64,000 bases of DNA from Eucalyptus grandis (taxonomy: Eukaryota > Streptophyta > Magnoliopsida > Myrtales > Myrtaceae). Of the stretch, positions 46,412-57,381 are shown one piece after another. The notes beneath the pieces are model-generated. The model saw only the letters and a list, made by a program, of their open reading frames with translations, had not been told where the DNA came from and did not search any database. The position numbers and the translations under genes were made by a program. The first letter of the stretch is position 1; each line of letters starts with the position of its first letter. Where the stretch lies: contig NC_052616.1 in NCBI RefSeq assembly GCF_016545825.1, forward strand, positions 54,135,716 to 54,199,715. Direction: 5' to 3'.

Positions 46412-46703
46412 GAGAGATTCAAGTGAGGATGATGACAAATGTTATAGTAGCCACTATGCTACACAGCATGATCTGCTCAAAGAGCTAGCTATCATGGAGT
46501 GCAATTGGGGGGAAGTAGAGAAGAGAGAGACTCATTCTGGACTTGACTAGAAATAATTTTCCCAATTGGTGGAGCAAGCAAAAGCAACCGACTCTCGGTG
46601 CTCGTTGAGTGTCTCGTTTAGTGTCCATCTCCACAAGTTGGTGGAGGAAGAAAAAGCCACTGACTCTTGGTGCTCGTCTAGTGTCCATCTCCACGGGTTG
46701 AAG
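46412..46703 (+). pseudogene. RNL exon: MHD-like region with internal duplication
   Basis: Starts RDSSEDDDKCYSSHYATQHD, with QHDLLKELAI as the MHD-equivalent. In the AGAGAGAGA run at 46518-46530 the frame is lost: the other frame reads RLILDLTRNNFPNWWSKQKQ, the expected continuation. The stretch GGTGGAGCAAGCAAAAGCAA to GTCCATCTCCAC is imperfectly repeated in tandem (about 46568-46695, unit about 65-70 bp), adding extra codons. The 3' end of the exon is not certain. Confidence 0.65.
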
Positions 46704-46704
46704 T

Positions 46705-46749
<45 letters not shown>
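46703..46749 (+). repeat. (CT)n microsatellite
   Basis: About 22 CT units within the RNL intron between exons four and five. Confidence 0.95.
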
Positions 46750-46816
46750 ACCTTTAGGAAAAAAATTTAGTGGTTGGTACTTAAATTACCTTTAACCTTC
46801 TATGTTCATAATGCAG

Positions 46817-47653
46817 ATGGAACACTCTCAACACCTTGGCCAAATCTTCAATTGCCTGAAGCTAAGGCTCTTGTCTTAAACTTCGAGACCAATTCAAACC
46901 AAAACTTATGCTTTGCCAAAATTCATTGGGAAAGCAAAGAAGCTCAAGGTCCTAATGATAACAAATTACAGTTTCTTTCCAGCTGAGCTACGCAATTTCC
47001 ATGTCGTTGGTTCCAATTTAACAAAAATTAGGCTTGAATGCGTCACGGTTTCTTTCCTAAGCATGGGAAAGCTATGCTTGCATGGTCTACGAAAGTTGTC
47101 CTTTTTCATGTGTGATGTAGGCCAAGCCTCAACGTCAAATAATGCCAAAATCTCTGATGCAATGCCAAACTTAGTGGAGCTCGACATCGACTATTGTAAT
47201 GATCTTATGACATTACCAAATGGCATATGTGAGATAAAGCCTCTCAAGAAGCTTAGCGTCACAAACTGCCATAATTTCTCTACACTCCCTGAACAGATTG
47301 GGCAATTGACCTTCCTTGAGGTGGTTAGGCTTAATTCCTACACAAAGTTGTTGCAGTTACCGGATTCAATTGAAACCCTCCAAAAATTAGAATTTCTCAA
47401 TTTATCTGATTGTCTAAGCTTGAGCACTTTGCCCGATCAAATGGGACAATTATATAATCTCAAGAGGATAAACATGAGAGGATGTTTGAGGTTATCTATG
47501 CTGCCACGGTCAATTATGAGGTTGAGGAACTTGAAGAAGGTGATTTGTGACAAAGAAAGCGAAGTCTTGTGGGAGCCTCTCAAGAACAGTCTCAATGGCT
47601 TGAATATAATGGCATATGAAGAAGAGGCTAACTTAGATTGGCTGTGGGATTAA
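46817..47653 (+). pseudogene. RNL exon: leucine-rich repeats and C-terminus
   Basis: Acceptor AATGCAG. The first frame has DGTLSTPWPNLQLPEAKALV; near 46900-46910 it shifts to LPKFIGKAKKLKVLMITNYS, after which the frame is open to the stop at 47653. About six LRR units follow (PNLVELDIDYCNDLMTLPNG, LKKLSVTNCHNFSTLPEQIG, LEFLNLSDCLSLSTLPDQMG and others). The end, VICDKESEVLWEPL then EEANLDWLWD, matches the family C-terminus. Confidence 0.85.
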
Positions 47654-48314
47654 GAAGAGGGCGATCAATTGATGATCTCTAGCTTTTTCTATATGTTAAA
47701 ATGTTGTCTTTGAACTATTTTTCTATTGGTTTCTATTTTTTGTTTGTTCTATTTATTTCTTGTACCTTGTACTTAATTTTTTTTTTTTGGGAAAATGACA
47801 CAAATTATTTGTGAATTTTAACCCAATGTGTAATATAATTCCTGAACTTTTAATTTGTTTATAGAAAAATCACATTAAATGTTAGGTCAAATTTCGAGGA
47901 CTATTTATAATATTATCCTTATATATATGTGTGTGCGCGTGCGCGTGCGACCAAATAATTTATGAGTAGTGCCACATCATTTTTTTTTTTGTTTGATTCT
48001 GAGTCAGAACTTTTATCCTTTTATTTTTTCTTCTTTGTCCTCCGTCGTCTACCACCAACCCCGTCCCTGCAAGCCATAACTATTGCGTCCCCTACCATGA
48101 TCGTCTTGGCCGACGCCTAACTTGTGGCACCTTACCACCACGACCACTTCAGCATCTGCTTGTCTATCTCTCACCCTCCGACCACAAGATTCTCTCTATC
48201 TCATGAATCTGAAGTGCAAACTCAAATCCAAGCCACTACAACCTCAAGTTTGAGGTCGTGGCGGCCTTAAATCAGAGGTTGCAACATCAAATCTAAGGTT
48301 ACGAGCCTTAGATC

Positions 48315-48371
<57 letters not shown>

Positions 48372-48718
48372 TTGCAATGTTATCTGAGCAAAGCTTTTGG
48401 TGGTGTTTAAGTGCGTCCTTAGTGTGGTGGTGGCTATCGGAGTGGCACAGCAAGAGACAATCGTTGCCGGTGGTGGCAATGCTTCGGCAATGGTGTTGGT
48501 GTGGGGGGAGACTGGTTGATGATAAAAGGAGGCAGGAGAGAGAGGAGGTTACAATAAAAAAAATATGAGGCTTTTTGAGGTTTGGATCATTTATTTATTT
48601 ATTTTGTAAAATCCTCGACAGGAAATGACTTATAATTGTCCTTAATTATTTTACAGAGTCCCCATCTCTATCAGTCAATCATCCACTTGACTTGAGCCAT
48701 CTGATATGTCCTCACAAC
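47654..48718. other. Intergenic with (GA)n microsatellite
   Basis: No gene seen. A GA microsatellite is at 48318-48368, a TGTGTGCGCGTGCGCGTGCG stretch at 47930-47949, and T runs at 47778-47788 and 47981-47990. A stretch with GAGGTCGTGGCGG and GTTGCAACATC motifs looks repeat-derived. Confidence 0.5.
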
Positions 48719-51212
48719 TTTTTTTTTTGGTCAAAAACTGAAAGTAATATTTAAGTAGGCCAAATATTGCATCGTGGCGTTCCAAGAGTAGCAAAAGCGA
48801 AAGCATCAACCGCTACCAAAGTTTGCAAAATAGAAGGAGGAAATACATTCCAGTTTTGGGCCAGGTTTGGTTTTCCGTGGGCTTTAGCAGCCCAGTCTGC
48901 TACCGCATTGGCCTATCTGTTGCATGTCGCAGCCGTAAGTTAGGGTAAAGGGGCAGAAGTGATCGGAGTTCCTCGAACAGCGGCCATTCCTCCCATGGTG
49001 GCTTCTTCCACGCTTGAAGAACATCGATCAACTACAGGTAGTCAGATTCGATCACTAGATTTGCCTTGTGAAGGCCTTGCTTCTGCAGACGTTGAAGGGT
49101 TAAGGTGAGCGCCTGTATTTCAGTTTGAAAAGCAGAAGCTGCTGGAAATCTACTTGTATAGACGTCTGTTAGGAGGCCCCTGTGATTGCGACTGATGCAG
49201 GCCATTGTGCCCTCTCTGCTCCCAGGGTGGAAGGATCCGTCTATGTTGCACTTGAGAAAGCCTAGATCTGGCGGTTGCCATAAATTTGCTGGTGGGACGA
49301 CCGAAGCCCCTATGCGTGAACTATCTGTATGGGGACGCCGTTGATCCGAGAGATGGGATATCCGAGTCTGTGCCAAGGCGTCTTCAACAGCCCGATTGGG
49401 ATCAGGGCGAAGGCCACGGAAAACACTAATGTTGCGTAGATACCACAGCTGCCATAAAACATGAGCAATAGTCATCAATCTAGGTAAGAGGTTCTGATCT
49501 CTTGCTTTTCCGGTGATCCATTTATCCAGACGGTTTATTGAATTTGGCTCAAACGAGATGTTTAGTTAAGGGTGTTTCCATACTCCTTCAGTCCACGAAC
49601 AATAAAAGAAGATGTGTTCGACGGTTTCTGGCTTGTTCTGATTGCAGAGAGTACACATAGGGCTGGAGATAATATGTCTGTGATATAAGTTGGCTTTAGT
49701 AGCTAGGGCATTTTGGTAGGCTGTCCATAGGAATATCCGAATTTTCGGTGTGGTGTGCATGTTCCATATTTTGCGCCATAGTTCTGTGGGAGGTTGGTAT
49801 GAAGTTGAGGCCTAATTGCCATTTGGTTTACTTGCTGTCATTACCAGAGCTTTATAATTGCTTTTGACTGTATAATGCCCTGTTGATGTTGCTGTCCAAA
49901 TGAGCTGATCAGTTGTATGGAGGGGTCTGATTGGGATCCTCAATATTTCGTCTACAATAAAATATCGAACATCTCTATTATTAGGGGAGTATTCCATGTA
50001 TGGTGGACAGGATCGATAAGATCAGCCACCATCCTAGGCTCATCTCTAGTTGCTAGTCCTCTAATTTTGCCACTTGGTAACCAGCAATGCTCCCTGATGT
50101 TAATTAATCGTCCGTCTCCCACAGACCATCTTACATTTGGTAAGATGGTGTCCCGTCCAGTGATAAGACTTCTCTGACCCCAGGAGGGGTGCGAGCCTTG
50201 TTCTGCTGATTGAAAATCCTTGGAATGAAAATATAACCCCTTTGAGGAGCCGACCCCCTGAGCGAGTTAGGTTGTTGAAGTAATCTCCAAGCTTGCTTGC
50301 CAAGCATGGCCTTATTAAAAGCTATGAGGTCCCGAAAGCCTAACCCACCAGAATTCTTACTAGTTTTAAGCAAGTCCCAATTCTTCCAATGCACACCAAC
50401 CCCGTTCTTGTCATTACGCCACCGTAAGTTAGCAATCCCCTTCTCAATCACTCGACAAAGAGACATAGGAAGCTTAAATAACATAACATACTACGGAATG
50501 GCCTGAACGACAAACTTGAGTAGGATCTCCTTTCCACCTTTTGATAGTAACAGCTTTTTCCAACCCTCCAGTTTAGCATTGATTCTTCCTAATATCCAAC
50601 CAAACAGTTCTTTTTTAGATCGGCCCCATTTAGATGAAACACCTAGATATTTCCCATAACAATTCAGCACCAGTACCCACAATTCAGCTGCCAAGTTATT
50701 TTGAAGGCCTACCGGACAAGATTTACTAAAGTAAAGTCTAGACTTATTTCTGTTTATCACTTGACCCGTGGCCAGGCGGCATTGGTTTAATATATTTGCC
50801 ATATTCTGACATTCCGTTACTGTACCATCTAGGAAGAATACTGAATCATCAGCAAAGAAAAGATGGGAGAGAGTTGGACATGACCTGGTAAGTTTGATGC
50901 CGTAGAGATGTCCCATGGTAAGTGCATTATGAATAAGGGTGGATAGAGCATTCGCCATTAAAATAAAAATATATGGAGAAAGAGGTCTCCCCGTGCGAGT
51001 CCTCTTGACAAGTGTAAAGTAGGGTAGATGCTCCCTATTCAAGCGAACACTTAGAGTCAGTCGTGGTGATACATTGCATCACCATTTGAACCCACCAAGG
51101 ATGGAACCCCAATCTAGTAAGGTAGGCTTGGAGAAAATCCCATTCAACTTTGTCATATGCCTTCGCATGTCTGTCTTAAGGAGAGCGTTGAAATGTCGCT
51201 TCCTATTCCTCG
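48719..51212 (-). mobile_element. LINE (non-LTR retrotransposon), 5' part cut by the gap
   Basis: The minus-strand tail is a short A run (T at 48720-48728). RT is at 51200-50491 with LSPYIFILMANALSTLIHNA, the catalytic FADD in LSHLFFADDSVFF, and GRSKKELFGWILGRINAKLE. A continuation (50484-50100) has LPMSLCRVIEKG and GGLGFRDLIAFNKAMLGKQA. A zf-RVT region (49760-49566) has PKIRIFLWTAYQNALATKAN and the CTLCNQNKPETVEHIFFYC zinc site. An RNase H domain (49300-48840) has FLKCNIDGSFHPGSREGTMA. Stops and shifts separate the parts, so it is inactive. The endonuclease part would lie past the gap. Confidence 0.8.
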
Positions 51213-51312
51213 NNNNNNNNNNNNNNNNNNNNNNNNNNNNNNNNNNNNNNNNNNNNNNNNNNNNNNNNNNNNNNNNNNNNNNNNNNNNNNNNNNNNNNNN
51301 NNNNNNNNNNNN
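51213..51312. other. Assembly gap, 100 N
   Basis: Exactly 100 N, a conventional placeholder of unknown true length. Confidence 1.
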
Positions 51313-51670
51313 TTTATTCTTCCTTTTACTTTTTTGGCATCTGATTCTACTGCTATTTGAATTCCATTCTTTAATGTATGATTAGAATCGCTCAAATTTG
51401 GTCTTATAGGTATATGAACGCATACAGATGAAGGGTGGTACGACATGCACCGCCATTTCTAGGTCTTTTCCCGGCAACTACAGTCGACTGCTTTTTGGTT
51501 TGGATCATTCACAAGTGCCGCATTCAGCCATAATAAATAAATTTAGAGTCAATGTCAGCGTACAGTGTCATTTTTGTGCACCTAATAAATTGGGATAAAT
51601 GACGTATAATTTGACCTTGCCCCACTCGATCGCATTAAAGCATCGGGTCTTCACTAAAAACACATTACAA
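51313..51670. other. Unassigned sequence after the gap
   Basis: No gene or LINE continuation is recognised on the right of the gap. Confidence 0.5.
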
Positions 51671-51673
51671 TAA

Positions 51674-52403
51674 GGGCATGCATGACAAAATTTTTAAAAT
51701 AGAAATGATTTCAATTTCTATTTCCAACAAAGCTTTCTGAAGAAATAAACGCACGATAACGATTCAATTTTTTTTCTCAATGTAAATTCATTTAATAATG
51801 AATAAAATTTATACTTCTAAAGGGGGTGGTTAGCGTTCAGCATCCTACTATGGGCGGTGGGCGGCTGGAGTTCGACGTCCGATGACTGGTGGTGGATGGC
51901 TGGAGTCTAGCATTCGGCAATTGTCTACCGGCAGTCAAAATTGGGCGTTCTGTGGTGGGTGGTCAACATCTAGCATCCAATGGCAAGCAACTGACATCCA
52001 ACAACTGACAACCGGAGTTCGGTGTCCAGCGGTTGTGACCAACGTCCGATGTCCGTTGTCCATCGTCTGGTGTTTGGGGCAGCCGAAGTCCGATGGCAGG
52101 CGATGAGCGACGAGTGATGGGTGTTCGGCAGTTGACGGCAAGCGTCTGACGTCCCACAGGCGGCGATTGGGTGGCAAGCAGTGACGAGAGTAATGATGAG
52201 AAAATTTTTCATTTCTCACTTTTGTTAAAAAAATAGAAAAATTAAAAATTTTAACTTATGATTTCTATTCCAAATTAATTTCTGTAATAAAATATGTTTC
52301 AAAAATAGGAAAATAAAATTTTATTACCAAACGGATTTTTATCCAAATATATTTATAACGTAAAATGTAGTAAATAAAAACATAAATTTTATCACGCGCA
52401 CCC
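51674..52403. mobile_element. Second MITE with TAA duplication, same family
   Basis: 730 bp. Left end GGGCATGCATGACAAAATTT and right end (reverse complement) GGGTGCGCGTGATAAAATTT are terminal inverted repeats; TAA flanks both (51671-51673, 52404-52406). The interior has a GC-rich minisatellite (51840-52180) built on GGCGGnTGGAGTTCGACGTCCG-like words. The layout matches 29449-30048. The overlapping frames inside are composition artefacts. Confidence 0.7.
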
Positions 52404-52406
52404 TAA

Positions 52407-52895
52407 AAGTCAAATAGTGCCTAAATGAAAAGAACACTGTGAGTCACACCAAGCCTTGCTTCTTCTTTTTGGGTCATATTTTCCTTTAATCACTTGTAGC
52501 GCCAACTTTTTTAGTGTGAACAAGATTAAAAACAAAATTAGTAAAGAAATATTGAATGAGGGTAAGATTGGGCCGTCTCTTGTCTTATTCTCCGGCCGCT
52601 GATTGCTGTCCTGCCCCAGCTATCAGACTGCGATTTAGACAATATGTTGTCAAACTGGCCCAGTATCCATGCTCATGCCTGGGTTCTTTGAACCGAAAAA
52701 GCTTAGCCTCCAATTCACACAGTTTAGCCGTTTCTTACTAAATCTTAAAGGTCTTATAGTTCATATAAAACTCTGAAGCTGTCCAATTATCAATTAGGAC
52801 ACTACTTCTAAGGATTACAGCAGAGCCTTAACTCCTGGTAGAGAAGTGACCAAAGAAATAGTTCCCAAAAGTAGGAAGAGCAGAAGAGCACATAC
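52407..52895. other. Unassigned
   Basis: No gene seen. The minus frame that follows the REVEILLE-like exon here (CALLLFLLLGTISLV) is intron read-through. No exon with the expected LLLMRNLS continuation is found. Confidence 0.5.
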
Positions 52896-53030
52896 CGATT
52901 CGACGTCTATAAGATCCATATCTTTCAGTTTCTGCACATGACCAGAGGTGTTCGGGTCAAAGGCACTGCCAATAAAACGGTATGCTTGAGCCAAATCGGG
53001 TAAAGCCACATTCAAAGAAAAATACGGTAC
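52896..53030 (-). pseudogene. Lone REVEILLE-type (RVE/LHY-CCA1-like) exon fragment
   Basis: A 45-codon exon with a good acceptor (ACTAACAG) and donor (GTATGT). It reads LPDLAQAYRFIGSAFDPNTS then GHVQKLKDMDLIDVES. This is the conserved block C-terminal to the MYB domain in RVE4/6/8-type clock transcription factors (consensus FIGSVFDP, GHVQKLKEMDPI). The MYB/SANT exon with SHAQKYF and the next exon are not found within about 2 kb on either side. It is probably a fragment left by deletion or moved by a transposon. Confidence 0.7.
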
Positions 53031-54769
53031 CTGTTAGTATAAAATGCAGAACTAAACTGCCGACGTAAGAGAATTCAACTACACAGTCGGGATGCAAAGA
53101 CCACTGTTTCAGGGAGACTCTGTATTTACGAATAAAGAGAGAGTGGGTCGGTCAGTACGCAGCAATTGTAAAGAAAGGAAGAAGACGGGAAGATACGAAC
53201 ACTGGGAAAGGTTGGTGAGATCTGCGTGAAGGTGTTGAGAAGGCGACAGGGAGAGCCAGTTTCACTTCGGCGACCTCTTCCCGGCAATTATCTAGAGAGA
53301 TCTGGCAAATTCGACGCCAGTCAAGAAGTATCTAAAGAGGTCCAACGGTGATCGGTGAACGAGGTCGTGCATATGGCGTTGGAGGCCATGTTTTTTTTTT
53401 GGTCTGTAGTTATGGGTTGTGTCCTAAGGTAACAAGACGGAAGAAATGAAGAAAAAAATTGGATTTTTCTTAATCATAGAGATCGCAATTTTTTTATTCA
53501 TATTTTTTGGGACAAAAGAACCTATGTTCCAATCACAGGAAAATAACTTGCTCGCTTGGCTTGTGGACATTTGGCCTGTAGATGAATTTAGATCCTTATT
53601 TGAGATTGAATTAATCACGTCAAGCCTTATATGCCAAAGAATCCTGAACACTTGTCCGAGTGAAAGCTTCAAAAGAGAGAAAGCATGGTGTGGCCGTGAA
53701 AATGCGAGCTCTGCATGTGGGCTTTAATGAATTTTGTTGGCCTTATGTTTTAAACTTTCTTGCGGCATGATTTAGAATGACTTGATAGGGCATCTCGCCA
53801 CACCCCGTGATCATTTAGGTTCCATCCCTTAATTGCACCTATTTGGATAAGAGCATCATTGCCCCACCTTGACTTCATAGCGGAATTGCTTCTCATGCTT
53901 CAGAAATGCATCTCTGTACAACCAGGTCTTAAGCTTAAAATTGTCAAAAATAGGAGAATGATACTTTTGTTCCCCTCTTATTTCGACATATTGTCCATAT
54001 AACATGTATAAGCTGGCATTATTCATATAGAATATGGAAGTAGCAATTAACATTTCGTTCCAAATGAAAAAAAGAATGTTTTACCAGAAGAAAAAATCCC
54101 AATATTATAAAGGATTTAAACGGATTTGGCAGCCCACGTACACGCGGGAGAGAGAGGGGGAGGAGGGGGAATGAGTGGTGGGACAAACCTAGTGACCGGT
54201 GGTGGTGGTGGTGGACCTGGTGGTGATCATCTTGGCTTCGACAGTCGCTTGGCATCACTAGAAGGTAGCGACAAGAAACCATGTGATTGAAGAGGAGAGA
54301 ACCGTGAACTATGTTTAGTGGGCGCGTAATGATAATGGCTTTGCGGGATAGAGAACTTATTGTCCCTATCAAATTATATACTGTCGGTTTTATGAGATTG
54401 TTAGAACTCTCTCGGTCACATGCATATATATTAGTCTTTATCTCTGTTTATCTTACTTATGGATGTCTTCAACTCAGTAAAAGTTTTGCTCGTTGTTACA
54501 TTGACAAACAAATGTAAAGATGTTAGACTTAGGATGTAAAGAATAATGGGGGGATGGATCTTTAATTATGTCTATATTAGAGGCTGCAAATTTCTAATTT
54601 TTCTATTTTTTTCTAATCTTGTATTCGTGTAGCAACACTGCGTGCGGCTGTACATAAAAGAGAGATTGAGTGACACCAAAAAGAAAGATTCTCTCCGAAG
54701 GAAAAGGTGGGTTTGTCAGGCTTGAACCAAGTGGAGGTTTTCAATATGAACTAATGATCTGTGAACCCT
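53031..54769. other. Unassigned
   Basis: No domain recognised. A 5'-UTR-like CT-rich stretch (minus) lies at 53200-53390. The frame at 53446-53727 has a hydrophobic start (KKKIGFFLIIEIAIFLFIFF), which is AT-driven and has no support. A (GGT)n run is at 54199-54213. Confidence 0.4.
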
Positions 54770-55335
54770 CATTAGTCTTACTTTAAGATCAAAGTGAAGA
54801 TGACAAAGACTAAATTGGTCATTGTCGGTCGGCTCACTTTAAGATCAAAGTAGCTTTATTAAATGAGTGATGCACGTCATTAGTCTCCAAAGGAAAATGT
54901 GGTTTTGTGCCAGCTAAAAAGTGAAGACTACCAAGACTAAATTGGTCTTTGTTAGTTGGCTCACTTTAAAATCAAAAGTAGCTTTATCAAATGCGTGATG
55001 CATGCCATCAAAATAATGAAACAATTTCATCGGTGGAAATATGATATGAAGTGCACTAACATAAAGTGTTAGTAAAAGCAGAGAAATGAAAATGATAGTT
55101 CTCTTCACTATGAGCTAATAATGTGGGAACCCTTACCAGCAAAAAGTGAAGATGATCAAGACTAATTTTGGTCTTTGCTGGTGGGCTCACTTTAAGATCA
55201 AAGTAGCTTTATCAATCGCGTGATGCATGGCATCAAAATGATGAAATAATTTCTTCAATGGAAGTATATGATATGAAATGCAATAAGATAAAGTACTAGT
55301 AAAATGAGAGATGAAAATGACAATTCTTATCATAT
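54770..55335 (+). repeat. Tandem repeat, two full units of about 225 bp plus a partial
   Basis: AGTGAAGAtgaCcAAGACTAA, TTGGTCTTTG and GGCTCACTTTAAgATCAAAGTAG recur at about 54795, 54919 and 55144. The second and third copies share the following AATGAtGAAAcAATTTC and AGATGAAAATGA parts; the first is shorter. Confidence 0.75.
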
Positions 55336-56808
55336 TACTCTCGTTGGCGCTCCCAAAGTTTCACAACGTTATTCTTTAGCTCCTGTTGGTGGTGAACATT
55401 TATGGCCCATATATTGAGAAGAGATTTCAACTATCAACGAAGTATAGTCCGGTTATAATAGGCCCAACTTCGATCCGAAGCTTATCCACTTTAACTTCAA
55501 CTGGTGGTGGTTTGGCATGACTTTGATCTAAGCTATATTGCTAACTAGTTAGCTAAGAGGAAGGGAAAGGTTACCTCGCCCCCTTTAAGTTAAGACCTGG
55601 AACGGCTGCAGAAAGATTGAGTCGTGAATGTAGGGGCATTTACTGCAGGACACACGATTACCTTAGGAGTAACTCAAATTGTGGAAATAGAGCAAATCGT
55701 GCAAATGTGAAGCAGTCGAAGAGGGGATCACATATGAATTGCAATGATCGTTACGAGTATATGTTGAATCAACATTGAGAAAGAGGGGATGGTCAAATTG
55801 TGCCAAAATAGGCAAAGTCAAAAACGAAACAGCGGATGGTCAGCTAAATGTGAGCCAAATTTTCCTCAAGATAATTGTCCATAAAACCTAAAATTATTAT
55901 ATGACGGTCAATTCAATCATAAACCTTTTGATTATATCGCTGACCCTTATATCTTTTGACAATCTGTCAATTTAGTTCTTTCTAACAATTTTTTTTTTAG
56001 AAATCACTAATGTGGCATCTAGTCACGGCGCTCATCTTATGTGACACAGTGACTCTATAGGACAATTGATGTTGACGTGATTTTGCCATTTTTTTTTATT
56101 TTTTCTGAATTTTTTTGTTTTTTCTTTCTTTTTTTCTTTCATTTTTCTCCAACTCTAGGCAGGCAAGGTCGCCGGCCAACCCTCACCTGGTCTAGGCAAG
56201 GGCCTAATGCCCTCACTTGATCTTGGCAAGGGCCTTGGCGAAGGCCACGATGCCCTCACCACGTGTCGACGAGGGTCGCCTGCATTATTTAAAAATAAAA
56301 ATAAATAAAAGAAATATGGAAAAAGGGAAATAATTACAAGATAACATTAAAAATTGTACAAATTGTCCACGTTGGAACTAATCGGATGTCGGCCGTGCGG
56401 CATAGAATGCTTGACAACCACGTTAGCTTTTTCTAGCAAAAATTGGCCAGATGGATTACATTAGATGGTTAGAATCGAATTGACCAAATTAAAAACTTCA
56501 TGACTAAATTGGCACAAGTGCAATAAGTTTATAACTTTTTGGAAATTTTCCCAATAAATCCTAGTACTATAATTAAGGGAGTTTATTATTAACAAAAGGA
56601 GTTTTTAGAATAAAGAAGAAGATATCTACATTACGAAAAATCAATGATTTGGAAACTATTCTCCTATAAATGATCTTTTATCACTAAGATATAGTCTTTG
56701 GAAAATATTTTTAGTATCATCCATAATTTATATCTAAACATTTTCGTTAATAATAAATGTATTTTTCATTAATGTATCCAGTTTTGGAAGCAATACAACC
56801 TACTCACT

Positions 56809-56844
<36 letters not shown>

Positions 56845-57293
56845 TTTCATGTCATCGATTTAACACATAATAAATGCACCCAAAATAAGAATATCGCCAC
56901 CTGCAAGTTTAATGTTTGATGCTCATAAAAAGCTTAGTATCAAATCAATTATGTTTCATTTTGCTTGACTATGTATGTGCAATCCCACAGATTCAGGGTC
57001 ACGTTTCTCATAGATATATCACGTGAGTAACAAAACTGATTCCAGGATTTGGCAATTGTTCTCAGAAGACATGTAAAGTGAGAGATGGGGAAAGTATCTT
57101 GCATTGGAAAATAAGAACACATACGAGTTTCATTCCATCCCATAGCATTTTTGCTACTTGTAAGTTGTCTGCCTTCAAGGCAAAAATGCGTTTATGTGTA
57201 GATCCTTATGTGGTCATGGGTGTCCCCATCTTGTCCCTAGCACTCTCCGATGTCTTCACAATAGTAATCTTCACACCGTCTCATCAACGGAAT
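55336..57293. other. Intergenic, repeat-like
   Basis: A 55880-56560 segment resembles 35580-35990 (both have a GGCAAGGGCC/CGGCC-type GC block amid AT-rich text). A (TA)n run is at 56811-56841. No gene is supported. Confidence 0.4.
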
Positions 57294-57381
57294 TCAATCT
57301 CCAAGGTTATCTGATTCAGAATCTTCGTGTGAATCGGACTCAGAGTTCTGCTTCTTCTGGGGCATGCGATATGCCTGCTGT
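57294..57381 (-). pseudogene. Possible last exon, acidic serine-rich C-terminus
   Basis: Minus strand, after the acceptor-like TTTTAACAG: QAYRMPQKKQNSESDSHEDS followed by ESDNLGD and a stop. The acidic Ser-rich tail is protein-like, but the family is not recognised and no upstream exon has been tied to it. Confidence 0.3.

Larger units (their letters stand above)
36628..47653 (+). pseudogene. RPW8-NB-ARC-LRR (RNL, NRG1-like) helper NLR gene, broken
   Basis: Five recognisable exons: 36628-37101, 44950-45349, 45615-45955, 46412-about 46703 and 46817-47653. They encode, in order, the C-terminal half of an RPW8 domain, a P-loop, the rest of the NB-ARC (kinase-2, RNBS-B, GLPLA) and a leucine-rich repeat end. 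RNL proteins act downstream of sensor NLRs, with the EDS1 partners, as calcium-permeable membrane pores in immune signalling. The gene is disrupted by a 7.3-kb copia insertion in intron 1, frameshifts in exons 2, 4 and 5, in-frame stops in exons 2 and 3, and a missing N-terminal RPW8 half. Whether any expressed paralogue exists cannot be seen here. Confidence 0.85.

Noticed and set aside
48318..48368. A possible regulatory GA element
   Set aside because: It is a plain dinucleotide microsatellite with no gene next to it.
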